Shown here: piece after piece, positions 15,817 to 24,935 of the stretch
Position numbering within the stretch: the first letter of the stretch is position 1
Layout of the letters: every line of letters starts with the position of its first letter
NCBI GenBank assembly: GCA_964489715.1
Contig: CAZBAK010000021.1
Span: 1-27,219, forward strand
Source of the DNA: Tissierella_A sp964489715
GTDB lineage: Bacteria > Bacillota > Clostridia > Tissierellales > Tissierellaceae
DNA: 27,219 bases
Reading direction: 5' to 3'
The notes under the pieces: generated by a model
What the model was told of the DNA's origin: nothing
Seen by the model: the letters and a program-made list of their open reading frames with translations, nothing else
Databases searched by the model: none
Position numbers and translations under genes: made by a program

Positions 15817-16762
15817 AGTAGCGCTCTTATTCCCAGGCCAAGGAAGTCAATACATTGGAATGGGAAAAGATTTTTATAATGGTAACAAGGCATCAAAGGA
15901 TATATTTCACGAGGCTAATGATGTTTTAAATATGGATTTAAGCAAGATGATCTTTTCTAGTGATGAAGAAGAGTTAATGAAATCAGAAAATGCTCAACCA
16001 GCTATTCTAACTACTAGTATAGCTATTTTAAAGGCTTTAGAAGTAGAAGAAATTGACTATGAATATGCTATAGGATTGAGTCTTGGAGAGTATTCAGCAT
16101 TAGTTGCTGGGGGAGTGTTTAAATTTAAAGATGCAGTAAATATAGTTAGAGAAAGAGGAAAGTTCATGGAAAGGGCTGTTCCTTCTAATAAAGGAGCTAT
16201 GGCAGCTATCCTAGGACTAGATATAGAGAATGTAGAAATCTTAGTAGAAAGATGTAAAGATAGAGGTATTTTGTCAATTGCAAACTATAATTGTCCAGGT
16301 CAGATTGTATTAACTGGAGAAAGAAAGGCAGTTGAAAAAGCTGTTTCTCAAGCTAAGGGCTTAGGAGCTAGAAAGGCAGTGCTTTTAAATGTAAGTGGAC
16401 CTTTTCACTCTAGCATGCTTGAAAAAGCTGGTGAAAAGCTTGAAAAAGAACTGTTAAAATATGAGATAGAGAATCCACAGAAAAAGATAGTTTCAAATGT
16501 GGATGCTAGAATTATAAACAATAAAGGTGAAATATCAGAAAAATTAGTAAAACAAGTAAGTAGTCCTGTATTGTTTCAACAATCAATAGAGCATTTAATA
16601 ACAAAAGGAGTGGATACTTTTATAGAAGTAGGTCCAAATAAAAGTGCTGCAAGTTTTGTTAAAAGAACAGCTAAATCTTTAAAGAAAGATGTAAAGATTT
16701 TTAATATAGAAAATACTTGCTCCTTTAAAGAAACTATAAGTAGTTTAAAAGGATGTGTATAG
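15809..16762 (+). CDS. fabD: Malonyl-CoA:ACP transacylase FabD
   Basis: It loads malonyl groups onto ACP. The 318-residue product begins with ALLFPGQGSQYIGMG, has nucleophile Ser91 in GLSLGEYSALVAGG and catalytic His200 in SGPFHSSML. QPAILTTSIA and NYNCPGQIVLTG are further family blocks. The residue before the nucleophile is Leu where E. coli has His, a frequent variant in Gram-positives. The ATG at 15809 follows GAGGAGG and lies within the end of fabK. The gene runs into fabG without a gap. Confidence 0.95.
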   Translation: MSKVALLFPGQGSQYIGMGKDFYNGNKASKDIFHEANDVLNMDLSKMIFSSDEEELMKSENAQPAILTTSIAILKALEVEEIDYEYAIGLSLGEYSALVAGGVFKFKDAVNIVRERGKFMERAVPSNKGAMAAILGLDIENVEILVERCKDRGILSIANYNCPGQIVLTGERKAVEKAVSQAKGLGARKAVLLNVSGPFHSSMLEKAGEKLEKELLKYEIENPQKKIVSNVDARIINNKGEISEKLVKQVSSPVLFQQSIEHLITKGVDTFIEVGPNKSAASFVKRTAKSLKKDVKIFNIENTCSFKETISSLKGCV

Positions 16763-16763
16763 A

Positions 16764-17507
16764 TTGAGTTTAGAGGGAAAAACTGCACTTGTAACAGGTG
16801 GAAGTAGGGGAATTGGACGAGAGATAGTATTGAAACTTTCTAAAGAAGCTGTAAACATTAGTTTTTTCTATAGTAGTAATGATGAAAAAGCTAATGAAAC
16901 AATAAAAGATCTGGAAGAAAACGGTGTAAAAGCTATAGGATTAAAAGTTAATGTATCTGATGAAAAAGAAGTAACAGAAGCCGTTAAAAAGATAGAAGAA
17001 GAATTTGGATCCATAGATATACTTGTAAATAATGCAGGTATAACTAGAGACAATCTTCTTATAAGAATGAATGAAAAAGACTGGGAAGATGTAATGGATG
17101 TAAATCTCAAAGGTACTTTTTTAACCACTAAGGCAGTTTCTAGAAAAATGATGAAGAAGCGATACGGCAAAATTATAAATATATCATCAATAGTGGGAGT
17201 AAGGGGAAATATAGGCCAAGGAAATTATTCTGCTTCAAAGGCTGGGATAATAGGTTTTACAAAGTCTATGGCTCTTGAACTTGCAAGCAGGGGAATAAGA
17301 GTGAATGCCATCGCCCCTGGATTTATAGAGACAGAGATGACTGATGTTTTAAAAGATGAAATAAAAGAATCTTTAATAGAAAAAATTCCTCTAGGATCTT
17401 TAGGAAAGCCAGAGGACATAGCAGATTTAACAGTGTTTTTAGCCAGCCATAAAGCTGACTATATAACAGGCCAGGTTATAAATATTGATGGCGGTATGGG
17501 AATATAA
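16764..17507 (+). CDS. fabG: 3-oxoacyl-ACP reductase FabG
   Basis: This short-chain dehydrogenase uses NADPH to reduce 3-oxoacyl-ACP. The 247-residue product has the Rossmann motif ALVTGGSRGIG, VNNAGITRDNLL and the catalytic set Ser142, Tyr155, Lys159 (ISS...YSASK), with spacings as in E. coli FabG. The end VINIDGGMGI is typical. The start is uncertain: TTG at 16764 is preferred because AAAAGGA (16747-16753) is 10 bases away; GTG at 16755 is in frame but only one base after that site. Either way it abuts or overlaps fabD. Confidence 0.93.
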   Translation: MSLEGKTALVTGGSRGIGREIVLKLSKEAVNISFFYSSNDEKANETIKDLEENGVKAIGLKVNVSDEKEVTEAVKKIEEEFGSIDILVNNAGITRDNLLIRMNEKDWEDVMDVNLKGTFLTTKAVSRKMMKKRYGKIINISSIVGVRGNIGQGNYSASKAGIIGFTKSMALELASRGIRVNAIAPGFIETEMTDVLKDEIKESLIEKIPLGSLGKPEDIADLTVFLASHKADYITGQVINIDGGMGI

Positions 17508-17541
17508 AAATAAATATAAAAAAATTAGGAGAGTGCAAAAA

Positions 17542-17772
17542 ATGATATTTGATAAGGTAAAAAATATAATAGCAGAACAATTAGAGGTAGAAGTAGAAGA
17601 GATAAGCATGGAGACATCTATGATGAAAGATTTAGATGCAGATTCATTGGATGCTGTTGAAATAATAATGGAACTTGAAGATGAATTTGATATAGAAATT
17701 CCAGATGAAGATGCAGAAAAATTTAATAGTATTGGAGAAATTGTAAACTATATTGATAAGAAAGTTTCTTAA
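17542..17772 (+). CDS. acpP: Acyl carrier protein
   Basis: It carries growing acyl chains on phosphopantetheine. The product has 76 residues, is highly acidic and contains the attachment serine Ser35 in DLDADSLDAVEIIMELED. DEFDIEIPDEDAEKF is the conserved third-helix region. The ATG at 17542 follows TTAGGAGAG; an upstream in-frame ATG at 17485 lies in the end of fabG and would add an unneeded basic extension. It is 34 bases after fabG and 17 before fabF. Confidence 0.96.
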   Translation: MIFDKVKNIIAEQLEVEVEEISMETSMMKDLDADSLDAVEIIMELEDEFDIEIPDEDAEKFNSIGEIVNYIDKKVS

Positions 17773-17789
17773 TGCCTAAGGAGGATATT

Positions 17790-19022
17790 ATGAGAAGAAT
17801 AGTAATAACAGGTTTAGGATGCGTAACTCCTATAGGTATAGGTAAGGATGAATTTTGGGAATCTATAAAGAAAGGGAAATCTGGAGTTGGTCCTATAACA
17901 CGTTTTGATACAAGTGATTTCACATCAAAAATAGCAGCTGAAGTAAAGGATTTTAAGCCAGAAGATTATTTGGATAAAAAAGATGCAAAGCGTATGGATA
18001 GATTTACTCAATATGCTGTTGTAGCTTCAAGACTTGCTATAGAAGATGGGGCTATAGATTTAGAAGAATTAGATAAAAATAATATAGGTGTAATATTAGG
18101 TACTGGTATTGGGGGAATAGAGACCTTTGAGACAGAGCATAAAAAACTTCTGGAAAGAGGTCCTAAAAGAGTAAGCCCACTTTTAATACCCATGATGATA
18201 TCCAACATGGGTGCAGCTCAGATTTCTATGGACTTGGGACTCAAGGGTTCTAGTATGACAATAACCACAGCTTGTGCTTCAGCAACTCATGCCATAGGAG
18301 AATCCTTTAGAATGATAGAAAAAGGAGTCATGGATATGATAGTAACAGGTGGAGCAGAGGCTTCTATAACTCCTGTTGGATTTGCAGGATTTTGCTCTAT
18401 GAAGGCCATGTCAACCAATAATGATAATCCAGAAACCGCTTCAAGACCTTTTGATAAAGATAGAGATGGTTTTATAATGGGAGAAGGAGCTGGAGTAATA
18501 GTTCTTGAAGAATTAGAACATGCTCTTAAAAGAGGAGCAAAAATCTATGGAGAGATAGTAGGATATGGATCCACATCAGATGCCTATCATATAACTCAAC
18601 CAGATCCTGAAGCTATGGGAGGAACAAATGCCATGGCTCTTGCCCTAGAAGAGGCAGATATAGACTATAGAGATGTAGGATATATAAATGCCCATGGAAC
18701 AAGCACATATTTTAATGATAAATTAGAAACCATTGCTATCAAAAACATATTTAAAGAACATGCAAAGGATATAAATATAAGTTCAACAAAATCAATGACA
18801 GGTCATCTACTTGGTGCAGCAGGAGGGGTAGAAGCAATAGCTACAACTTTAGCTTTAAAGACAGGAATAATACCTCCTACTACTAATTACAATAATCCAG
18901 ATCCAGAATGTGATTTAAATTACACACCTAATAAAATGGTGGAAAGAGATATAGAATATGCTATCTCAAATTCTCTAGGATTTGGTGGGCACAATGCAAC
19001 ACTATTATTTAAAAAATATTAA
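17790..19022 (+). CDS. fabF: 3-oxoacyl-ACP synthase II FabF
   Basis: It elongates acyl-ACP by condensation with malonyl-ACP. The 410-residue product has Cys162 in TITTACASATHAIG, His302 in NAHGTSTYFND and His339 in STKSMTGHLLGAAGG, the complete Cys-His-His set. The ending SNSLGFGGHNATLLFKK is typical of FabF. The ATG at 17790 follows AAGGAGG (17778-17784); the ATG at 17772 lies before that site and is rejected. It is the last gene of the fab operon. Confidence 0.96.
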   Translation: MRRIVITGLGCVTPIGIGKDEFWESIKKGKSGVGPITRFDTSDFTSKIAAEVKDFKPEDYLDKKDAKRMDRFTQYAVVASRLAIEDGAIDLEELDKNNIGVILGTGIGGIETFETEHKKLLERGPKRVSPLLIPMMISNMGAAQISMDLGLKGSSMTITTACASATHAIGESFRMIEKGVMDMIVTGGAEASITPVGFAGFCSMKAMSTNNDNPETASRPFDKDRDGFIMGEGAGVIVLEELEHALKRGAKIYGEIVGYGSTSDAYHITQPDPEAMGGTNAMALALEEADIDYRDVGYINAHGTSTYFNDKLETIAIKNIFKEHAKDINISSTKSMTGHLLGAAGGVEAIATTLALKTGIIPPTTNYNNPDPECDLNYTPNKMVERDIEYAISNSLGFGGHNATLLFKKY

Positions 19023-19024
19023 GT

Positions 19025-19057
19025 AAAAGGAACTTTGATAATTCAAGGTTCCTTTTT
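19025..19057 (+). terminator. Rho-independent terminator of the fab operon
   Basis: The stem 19025-19038 (AAAAGGAACTTTGA) pairs with 19043-19056 through one G-T pair, with a short loop, and ends in five T bases. Confidence 0.88.
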
Positions 19058-19178
19058 CCTATCTAGCATAAAATGATTCCTCATATTTAAATATATAAGT
19101 CTATAGAATTTAATATGCATAATTAATAATTATGGTATACTATAGTATATTAGTAGTAATTAACAATGGAGGAAATTT

Positions 19179-20543
19179 ATGGAACTTATAATACCTGATT
19201 ATGTAAAAAAACTTTTAAATAGATTAGAAGACAATGGTTTTCAAGCATTTGTAGTTGGAGGTAGTGTTAGGGACACTTTAATTGGCTCCCAACCAACGGA
19301 CTATGATATTACTACAAACGCTATGCCGGAAGAGATGGAGTCCATATTTAAAGACTTCAGGACCATAGCTGTAGGAAAAGAATTTGGAACCATAGTTGTG
19401 GTTCAAAAGGAAGCAAATGTAGAGATAACTACTTATAGAATAGATGAAGACTATATAGATGGAAGAAGACCAAGTAGTGTTTCTTTTTCAAGTAATATAA
19501 TAGAAGACTTAAAAAGAAGAGATTTCACTATAAATGCTATGGCTTTTTCAGAAAAAAGAGGACTTATAGATCCCTTTGGTGGAATGGATGACTTAAAAGC
19601 CAAAATAATAAGAACTGTAGGAGATCCTAGAGAGAGATTTCTTGAAGATCATCTTAGGATTCTCAGGGGAATAAGATTTAGTAGTAGCTTGGAATTTAGA
19701 ATTGAAGAGGAAACCTATAGGGCTTCTAAAGAGATGGGAAAATCCTTAGAAAAGATAAGCTCAGAAAGAATCAGAGAAGAATTATTTAGAATACTTCTTT
19801 CAAGAAAACCTTCTAGGGGTATAAAACTATTAGAAGATTTAGATATTTTAAAGCTAATAATTCCTGAACTAGTGCCTACAATTGGATTCGATCAACACAA
19901 TCCTCATCATATCTATGATGTCTTTACCCATACTCTATGTGTATTAGATTCTACAGATCCAATATTAGAAATAAGACTTGCGGCTCTCTTTCACGATATA
20001 GGCAAGCCAGATACCTTTAGTTTAGATGAAGAGGGCATAGGTCATTTTTATGGGCATCAAGATGTAAGTGTAGTTATAGCAGAAAAAAGATTAAAGGAAT
20101 TGCGAGCGTCTAATTATTTGATTGCTGGAGTTAAGCTTCTTATAAAAGATCATATGACCCAGCATAATGATTTTAGTAAAAAAGGACTTAAAAGACTTAT
20201 CAATAGGGTTGGTAAAAAAAGAATCTTTCATCTCTTACACCTTCAAGAAGCAGATATGAAATGTACAAATAAGAATAGAGATACAAGTATTATAGAAGAA
20301 AGAAGGCAAGAAATAAAAGATATACTGGAAGAGGATGAACCAGTAGAGAAAAAACAGCTTGCTATTGATGGGAATGATATAGTAAAATTGGGATATAAAG
20401 AAGGTAAGATTATAGGTGAGATCTTAGAATACTTGTTAGAGAGGGTCTTAGAAGATCCTAAATTAAATAAAATAGATACACTAATAGAAATAGTAGAAGA
20501 CAAGTTTAAAAGTAAAGATAAAATGGAGGAAATAAATGATTAA
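19179..20543 (+). CDS. cca: CCA-adding tRNA nucleotidyltransferase with HD domain
   Basis: It adds or repairs the CCA end of tRNAs from CTP and ATP. The 454-residue protein has the class II head: FVVGGSVRDTLIG (about 24-36), the metal-binding pair in DYDITTNAMPEE, then RRDFTINAMAF and ERFLEDHLRILRGIRFSS. An HD phosphohydrolase domain follows, with LAALFHDIGKPDTF and a second cluster HFYGHQD. The ATG at 19179 follows GGAGG. A possible -10 box (TATACT, 19136-19141) precedes it but a -35 box is not evident. It overlaps glmM by 8 bases. Confidence 0.95.
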   Translation: MELIIPDYVKKLLNRLEDNGFQAFVVGGSVRDTLIGSQPTDYDITTNAMPEEMESIFKDFRTIAVGKEFGTIVVVQKEANVEITTYRIDEDYIDGRRPSSVSFSSNIIEDLKRRDFTINAMAFSEKRGLIDPFGGMDDLKAKIIRTVGDPRERFLEDHLRILRGIRFSSSLEFRIEEETYRASKEMGKSLEKISSERIREELFRILLSRKPSRGIKLLEDLDILKLIIPELVPTIGFDQHNPHHIYDVFTHTLCVLDSTDPILEIRLAALFHDIGKPDTFSLDEEGIGHFYGHQDVSVVIAEKRLKELRASNYLIAGVKLLIKDHMTQHNDFSKKGLKRLINRVGKKRIFHLLHLQEADMKCTNKNRDTSIIEERRQEIKDILEEDEPVEKKQLAIDGNDIVKLGYKEGKIIGEILEYLLERVLEDPKLNKIDTLIEIVEDKFKSKDKMEEIND

Positions 20544-21882
20544 ATATTTTGGTACTGATGGAATAAGAGGAATTGCTAATAAAGACTTAACACCTGAACT
20601 TGCATTTGAAATAGGCAAGGCGGGTGCTTTTGTATTGACCCACGGTGCAAAGGGAAAGATACTAATAGGCAAAGACACTAGGGCTTCAGGAGATATGCTG
20701 GAAGCAAGTCTTATAGCTGGGATTACTTCTATGGGTCTGGATGTAATAACTCTGGGAGTTATACCTACACCTGCTGTAGCTTATTTAACTAGAAAGTATG
20801 GAGCAGTAGCTGGGATTATGATTTCTGCTTCACACAATCCAGGTGAACATAATGGTATAAAGTTTTTTGATAAAGAAGGCTTGAAACTATCAGATAGTGT
20901 AGAAGAAGAAATAGAAAGCATTTTAAACAAGGAAAAAGAAATCCATGCAAGACCTGTTGGAAATGATATAGGAAGAGTATATATCGAGGAAAATGGTGGA
21001 AGAGATTATAAAGAATTTTTAAAAAAGAGTATAGATATAGATTTAAAGGGTATAAAAGTAATTATGGATTGTGGGAATGGTGCCTTATCTAAAATAGGGC
21101 CTGAAATTATAAGAGAATTAAATGGGGAAGTAGTTTGTGTAAATTCTAGTCCAGATGGTATGAACATAAACAAGGATTGCGGATCTACCAATCCTAAAAT
21201 AGTTCAAGAACTTGTAAAAAAAGAGGGAGCAGACATAGGAGTTTCTTTTGATGGAGATGCGGATAGGATAATAGCAGTTGATGAAAAAGCTAATATAATA
21301 GATGGAGATCACATACTTGCCATATGTGCAACTCATTTAAAAGAGAGAAATGAACTGACTAATGATACAGTGGTAGGAACTGTAATGACCAATATGGGAC
21401 TGGATATATATTTACAAGATATAGGTTTAAATATAGTTAAGACTAAGGTAGGAGATAGATATATTCTGGAAGAAATGTTAAAAGAAGAATATGTCCTTGG
21501 AGGAGAACAATCAGGACATATTATATTCTTAAAATACAATACTACAGGAGATGGGCTAGCCACAGCTTTGCACCTACTTGAAGTTTTAAAAGCTAGCAAT
21601 AAACCACTTAGTGCTTTAAGTGAGGTTATGAAAGACTATCCTCAAGTATTAGTAAATGCTATAGTTGCCAATGATAAAAAGTATAAGTATTTAGAAGATA
21701 GTATTATAAAAGAAGAAATTGAAAAAATAGAAGAAGAATTTCATGGTAAGGGAAGAGTTGTTATAAGACCTTCTGGAACAGAAGCTTTAGTTAGGGTAAT
21801 GATAGAAGGAGAAAATCAGGCTGAGATAAGTAAGACAGCAGAAGATTTAGCAAGTTTAATAGAAGAAAGATTAAAAAACTAA
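20536..21882 (+). CDS. glmM: Phosphoglucosamine mutase
   Basis: It converts glucosamine-6-phosphate to glucosamine-1-phosphate for cell-wall precursor synthesis. The 448-residue product has KYFGTDGIRGIAN at the start, the phosphoserine loop MISASHNPGEHNGIKFF (Ser99), the magnesium loop SFDGDADRI (Asp239, 241 and 243), the sugar-binding GGEQSGHIIF and the phosphate-binding RPSGTEALVRVM. The length is standard. Its ATG and GGAGG site lie in the end of cca, so translation is probably coupled. glmS, often next to it in Gram-positives, is not here. Confidence 0.96.
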   Translation: MIKYFGTDGIRGIANKDLTPELAFEIGKAGAFVLTHGAKGKILIGKDTRASGDMLEASLIAGITSMGLDVITLGVIPTPAVAYLTRKYGAVAGIMISASHNPGEHNGIKFFDKEGLKLSDSVEEEIESILNKEKEIHARPVGNDIGRVYIEENGGRDYKEFLKKSIDIDLKGIKVIMDCGNGALSKIGPEIIRELNGEVVCVNSSPDGMNINKDCGSTNPKIVQELVKKEGADIGVSFDGDADRIIAVDEKANIIDGDHILAICATHLKERNELTNDTVVGTVMTNMGLDIYLQDIGLNIVKTKVGDRYILEEMLKEEYVLGGEQSGHIIFLKYNTTGDGLATALHLLEVLKASNKPLSALSEVMKDYPQVLVNAIVANDKKYKYLEDSIIKEEIEKIEEEFHGKGRVVIRPSGTEALVRVMIEGENQAEISKTAEDLASLIEERLKN

Positions 21883-21898
21883 AAAAAGAGGTGCTAAA

Positions 21899-22735
21899 AT
21901 GGATTATAAAATAGTTGCAGATAGTAGCTGTGATATAAATAGCCAGATAGAAGAAGACTTAAACATTGAGTTGATTCCATTTAATATATCAGTAGATGGA
22001 AGAGAATTTATAGATGATAAAGATATGGTTATGGAAGATCTTGTAAAAGCAATGAAAGAGAGCCCGAATCCTATAAAAACATCCTGTCCCTCACCTGGAG
22101 ACTTTAAGGAAGCATATAAGGATTCAGAAAATATATTTGCTGTTACTATATCTAGCCAATTATCAGGAACTCATAATAGTGCTACTTTAGCTCGTGATAT
22201 GGTTTTAGAAAAAGAGCCGGAAAAATTTATACATGTATTTGATTCCAAAGGTGCTAGTGTTACAGAAACTTTAATTGCCCTTAAAATTGGTGAATTAATA
22301 AAGAAAAATCTTACAAATAAGGAAGTTGTAAAAGGCGTTGAAGCCTATATAAGTGATATGAAGACATATTTTATATCTGAAGATCTAAGCAACCTAATTA
22401 AAAATGGTAGAATATCAAAAACTAAGGGTTTAATAGCTACACTTTTAAATTTCAAGCCTATAATGGGTGCAGATAGTGAGGGCAATATAGAATTAGTTGA
22501 GAATATTAGAGGAAGTAAAAAAGCTTTTAATAGATTGGTTGAAATTATAGGTGAGAGTAAAAAGGATTTTAAAGAAAAAATCCTTGCAATATCTCATGCC
22601 AATGCATTAGAAAAGGCAACTAATTTAAAATTAAAAATAGAAGAGCTATATAATTTTAAAGATGTTATAATTGTAGATACTAGGGGATTGAGTACTGCAT
22701 ATGTAAATCATGAGGGAATTATATTGGCCTTTTAA
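21899..22735 (+). CDS. DegV family fatty-acid-binding protein
   Basis: DegV proteins (FakB-like) bind a fatty acid and can present it to the FakA kinase for phosphorylation and use in membrane lipids. The 278-residue product has ADSSCDIN at the start, TSCPSPGDFKEAY with the first contact serine, TISSQLSGTHNSA, a FDSKGASVTE block, LSNLIKNGRISKTKG and the ending DTRGLSTAYVNHEGIILAF. The order and length are as in the family. The ATG at 21899 follows GAGGTG, 16 bases after glmM. No fakA gene is in the window, so the kinase partner is unknown. Confidence 0.9.
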   Translation: MDYKIVADSSCDINSQIEEDLNIELIPFNISVDGREFIDDKDMVMEDLVKAMKESPNPIKTSCPSPGDFKEAYKDSENIFAVTISSQLSGTHNSATLARDMVLEKEPEKFIHVFDSKGASVTETLIALKIGELIKKNLTNKEVVKGVEAYISDMKTYFISEDLSNLIKNGRISKTKGLIATLLNFKPIMGADSEGNIELVENIRGSKKAFNRLVEIIGESKKDFKEKILAISHANALEKATNLKLKIEELYNFKDVIIVDTRGLSTAYVNHEGIILAF

Positions 22736-22764
22736 CTTTAATGGTAAGTTTATAAATAAATAGA

Positions 22765-22794
22765 TTGACAAGAGCTTGCTTGGTGATGTATAAT
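22765..22794 (+). promoter_or_regulatory. Consensus promoter of the tRNA-Leu gene
   Basis: TTGACA (22765-22770) and TATAAT (22789-22794), both perfect, are 18 bases apart and end 23 bases before the mature tRNA. Confidence 0.88.
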
Positions 22795-22817
22795 AGAGAA
22801 GTAGTAAACTTCTTTAT

Positions 22818-22901
22818 GCGGGAGTGGCGGAATTGGCAGACGCGCTAGACTTAGGATCTAGTGTCATTGACGTGGGGGTTCAAGTCCTCTTTCCCGCACC
22901 A
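22818..22901 (+). tRNA. tRNA-Leu (anticodon UAG)
   Basis: The sequence folds as a class II tRNA. The acceptor stem GCGGGAG pairs with TTCCCGC (one G-T pair). The anticodon stem CTAGA/TCTAG encloses loop CTTAGGA, with anticodon TAG at 22852-22854. A long variable arm (TGTCATTGACGT) is present, as expected for leucine, and the T-loop is TTCAAGT. The discriminator is A and CCA is encoded (22899-22901). It has its own promoter and terminator. Confidence 0.96.
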
Positions 22902-22904
22902 TAC

Positions 22905-22934
22905 AAAACCAATGGACATATCCATTGGTTTTTT
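22905..22934 (+). terminator. Rho-independent terminator after tRNA-Leu
   Basis: ACCAATGGA (22908-22916) pairs perfectly with TCCATTGGT (22921-22929) around a CATA loop, followed by a run of T bases. Four further A bases on the left extend the stem. Confidence 0.93.
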
Positions 22935-22943
22935 CATATTGTT

Positions 22944-22971
22944 TTGAAAATAAAAATTCTTATGTTATAAT
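22944..22971 (+). promoter_or_regulatory. Probable promoter of tig
   Basis: TTGAAA (22944-22949) and TATAAT (22966-22971) are 16 bases apart, with an extended -10 TG at 22963-22964 region (TGTTATAAT). It lies after the tRNA terminator and about 55 bases before tig. Confidence 0.6.
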
Positions 22972-23025
22972 AATATGATACAATAGTATCGAAAATCTAG
23001 AAAACTTTTGAGGAGGATATTTAAG

Positions 23026-24315
23026 ATGAAATTAGCTGTAGAGAAGAAGGAAGGAAACAAGGTTTCCTTTAATATTGAAATAGAGAGTGAAGAGTTTGAA
23101 AAAGGATTACAAAAATCTTACTTACAAAACAGAGGAAGATTTAATATACCAGGATTTAGAAAGGGTAAAACTCCTAGAAAAATCATAGAGATGAATTACG
23201 GAGAAGAAGTTTTTTATGATGATGCTATAAATTTTGTACTACCAGAAAAATATGAAGCTGCAATAGATGAACTAGAATTAGAACCAGTAGATAGACCAGA
23301 AGTAGACATTGATGAAATAGAAAAGGGAAAAGCTATACTGGTAAAAATAAGTGTAGATGTTAAACCAGAAGTTGAACTAGGGGATTATAAGTCTATAGAG
23401 CTAGAAAAGAAAGACTATAGCGTAACAGATGAAATGGTAAATACTGAATTAGAAACTATGAGAGAATCCAATGCTAGGCTTGTAGATGCAAATGATAGAG
23501 AAGTAAAAGATGGAGATTTAGTAACTATTGATTTTGTAGGAACTAAAGATGATGTAGCATTTGAAGGTGGAAGTGCAGAAGACCATAAACTAGAAATTGG
23601 ATCTAAATCCTTTATACCAGGCTTTGAAGAAGGACTAATTGGACATAAAAAAGATGAATTAGTAGATGTAAATGTTACCTTCCCTGAAGAATATCAAGAT
23701 GAATCTTTATCTGGTGAAGAAGTTAAATTTGAAGTTACAATCAAAGATATAAAGGAAAAAGAACTTCCAGAATTAGATGATGAATTTGCTAAGGATGTAA
23801 GCGAATTTGATACTCTTGAAGAAGTAAAAACTGATATAAGAGAAAAGCTTTCAGAAGAATTAGCTAATCAAGAAAAAGCTGAAAAAGAAAATTTAGTTAT
23901 TGAAAAACTGGTAGAAGAATCTAAGGTAGATATACCAGAAGCTATGATAGAAGATCAACTCAATGATGAAGTAAAGCAATTTGATCTTAGACTTAGAAAT
24001 CAAGGTTTAGAGCTTGAAAAATATTTAGAGCTAACAGGTTCAGATATGGATGCACTTAGAGAGCAATTAAGACCTACAGCTGAGAAGAGAGTAAATGCTG
24101 ATTTAGTTTTAGAGGCGCTTGTAGAAGCTGAAAATATAGAAGTAAGTGATGAAGAAATAGATGAAGAACTAGAAAAACTAGCTGCTCAATATAGGGCAGA
24201 AGATACAGAAGGATTTATTAAAGATATGAAACTTGGAAATTTAGAATTTCTAAAAAAGGGTATAGCTAATAATAAGGCTATAGAGTTTTTGTTAGAAAAT
24301 GTTAATTATAAATAA
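23026..24315 (+). CDS. tig: Trigger factor
   Basis: A ribosome-bound chaperone and prolyl isomerase that shields nascent chains. The 429-residue product has the N-terminal ribosome-binding loop FNIPGFRKGKTPRKII, a middle FKBP-like domain (about 150-245, with DGDLVTIDFVG, SFIPGFEEGLIGHKK and VTFPEEYQ), and a long acidic helical C-terminal domain ending EFLLENV. The ATG at 23026 follows GAGGAGG; the upstream in-frame ATG at 23008 has no site. It opens the tig-clpP-clpX-lon cluster found in many clostridia. Confidence 0.95.
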   Translation: MKLAVEKKEGNKVSFNIEIESEEFEKGLQKSYLQNRGRFNIPGFRKGKTPRKIIEMNYGEEVFYDDAINFVLPEKYEAAIDELELEPVDRPEVDIDEIEKGKAILVKISVDVKPEVELGDYKSIELEKKDYSVTDEMVNTELETMRESNARLVDANDREVKDGDLVTIDFVGTKDDVAFEGGSAEDHKLEIGSKSFIPGFEEGLIGHKKDELVDVNVTFPEEYQDESLSGEEVKFEVTIKDIKEKELPELDDEFAKDVSEFDTLEEVKTDIREKLSEELANQEKAEKENLVIEKLVEESKVDIPEAMIEDQLNDEVKQFDLRLRNQGLELEKYLELTGSDMDALREQLRPTAEKRVNADLVLEALVEAENIEVSDEEIDEELEKLAAQYRAEDTEGFIKDMKLGNLEFLKKGIANNKAIEFLLENVNYK

Positions 24316-24332
24316 TAGGAGGAGAGTTTTTT

Positions 24333-24917
24333 ATGGCATTAGTACCAATGGTCGTAGAGCAAACAAGTAGAGGAGAAAGATCTTACGATATATACTCAAG
24401 ACTTCTAAAAGAAAGAATTATATTTTTAGGAGGAGAAGTAAACAATGTGATGTCTGATCTTATAGTAGCTCAACTTTTATTTTTAGAAGCTGAAGATCCG
24501 GACAAAGATGTTCAAATATATATAAATAGTCCTGGTGGTTCAGTTAGTGCAGGATTTGCTATTTATGATACAATGCAATATATAAAGCCAGAGGTTTCCA
24601 CTATATGTGTAGGAATGGCAGCTAGTATGGGTGCCTTTTTATTAGCAGGTGGAACTAAGGGAAAAAGATTTTCACTACCAAATTCTGATATAATGATTCA
24701 TCAGCCTCTTGGCGGTACTCAAGGTCAAGCTGAAGATATAAGAATTCAGGCAGAAAAGATCATTGAAATAAGAGAACGTATAAATAAAATTTTAAGTGAA
24801 AGAACGGGTCAACCACTTGAGAAGATAGCAAGAGATACAGATAGAGACTATCATTTAACTGCAGAAAAAGCTGTTGAATATGGTATAATAGATAAAGTAG
24901 TAGACTCAAGAAAATAA
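24333..24917 (+). CDS. clpP: ATP-dependent Clp protease proteolytic subunit ClpP
   Basis: The serine peptidase chamber that works with ClpX. The 194-residue product has the triad Ser98 (GMAASMGAFLLAGG), His123 (MIHQPLGGTQGQAEDI) and Asp172 (DTDRDYHLTAEKA). It begins ALVPMVVEQTSRGERSYDIY, the usual axial loop and first helix. The ATG follows TAGGAGGAGAG and lies 17 bases after tig; clpX is 18 bases downstream. Confidence 0.97.
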   Translation: MALVPMVVEQTSRGERSYDIYSRLLKERIIFLGGEVNNVMSDLIVAQLLFLEAEDPDKDVQIYINSPGGSVSAGFAIYDTMQYIKPEVSTICVGMAASMGAFLLAGGTKGKRFSLPNSDIMIHQPLGGTQGQAEDIRIQAEKIIEIRERINKILSERTGQPLEKIARDTDRDYHLTAEKAVEYGIIDKVVDSRK

Positions 24918-24935
24918 ATTAGAAGAGGTGTCGCA

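Noticed and set aside
16868..17170. A 100-codon minus-strand frame opposite fabG, and similar frames opposite fabK and mmdB
   Set aside because: All lie within conserved plus-strand genes and have compositions typical of antisense shadows.
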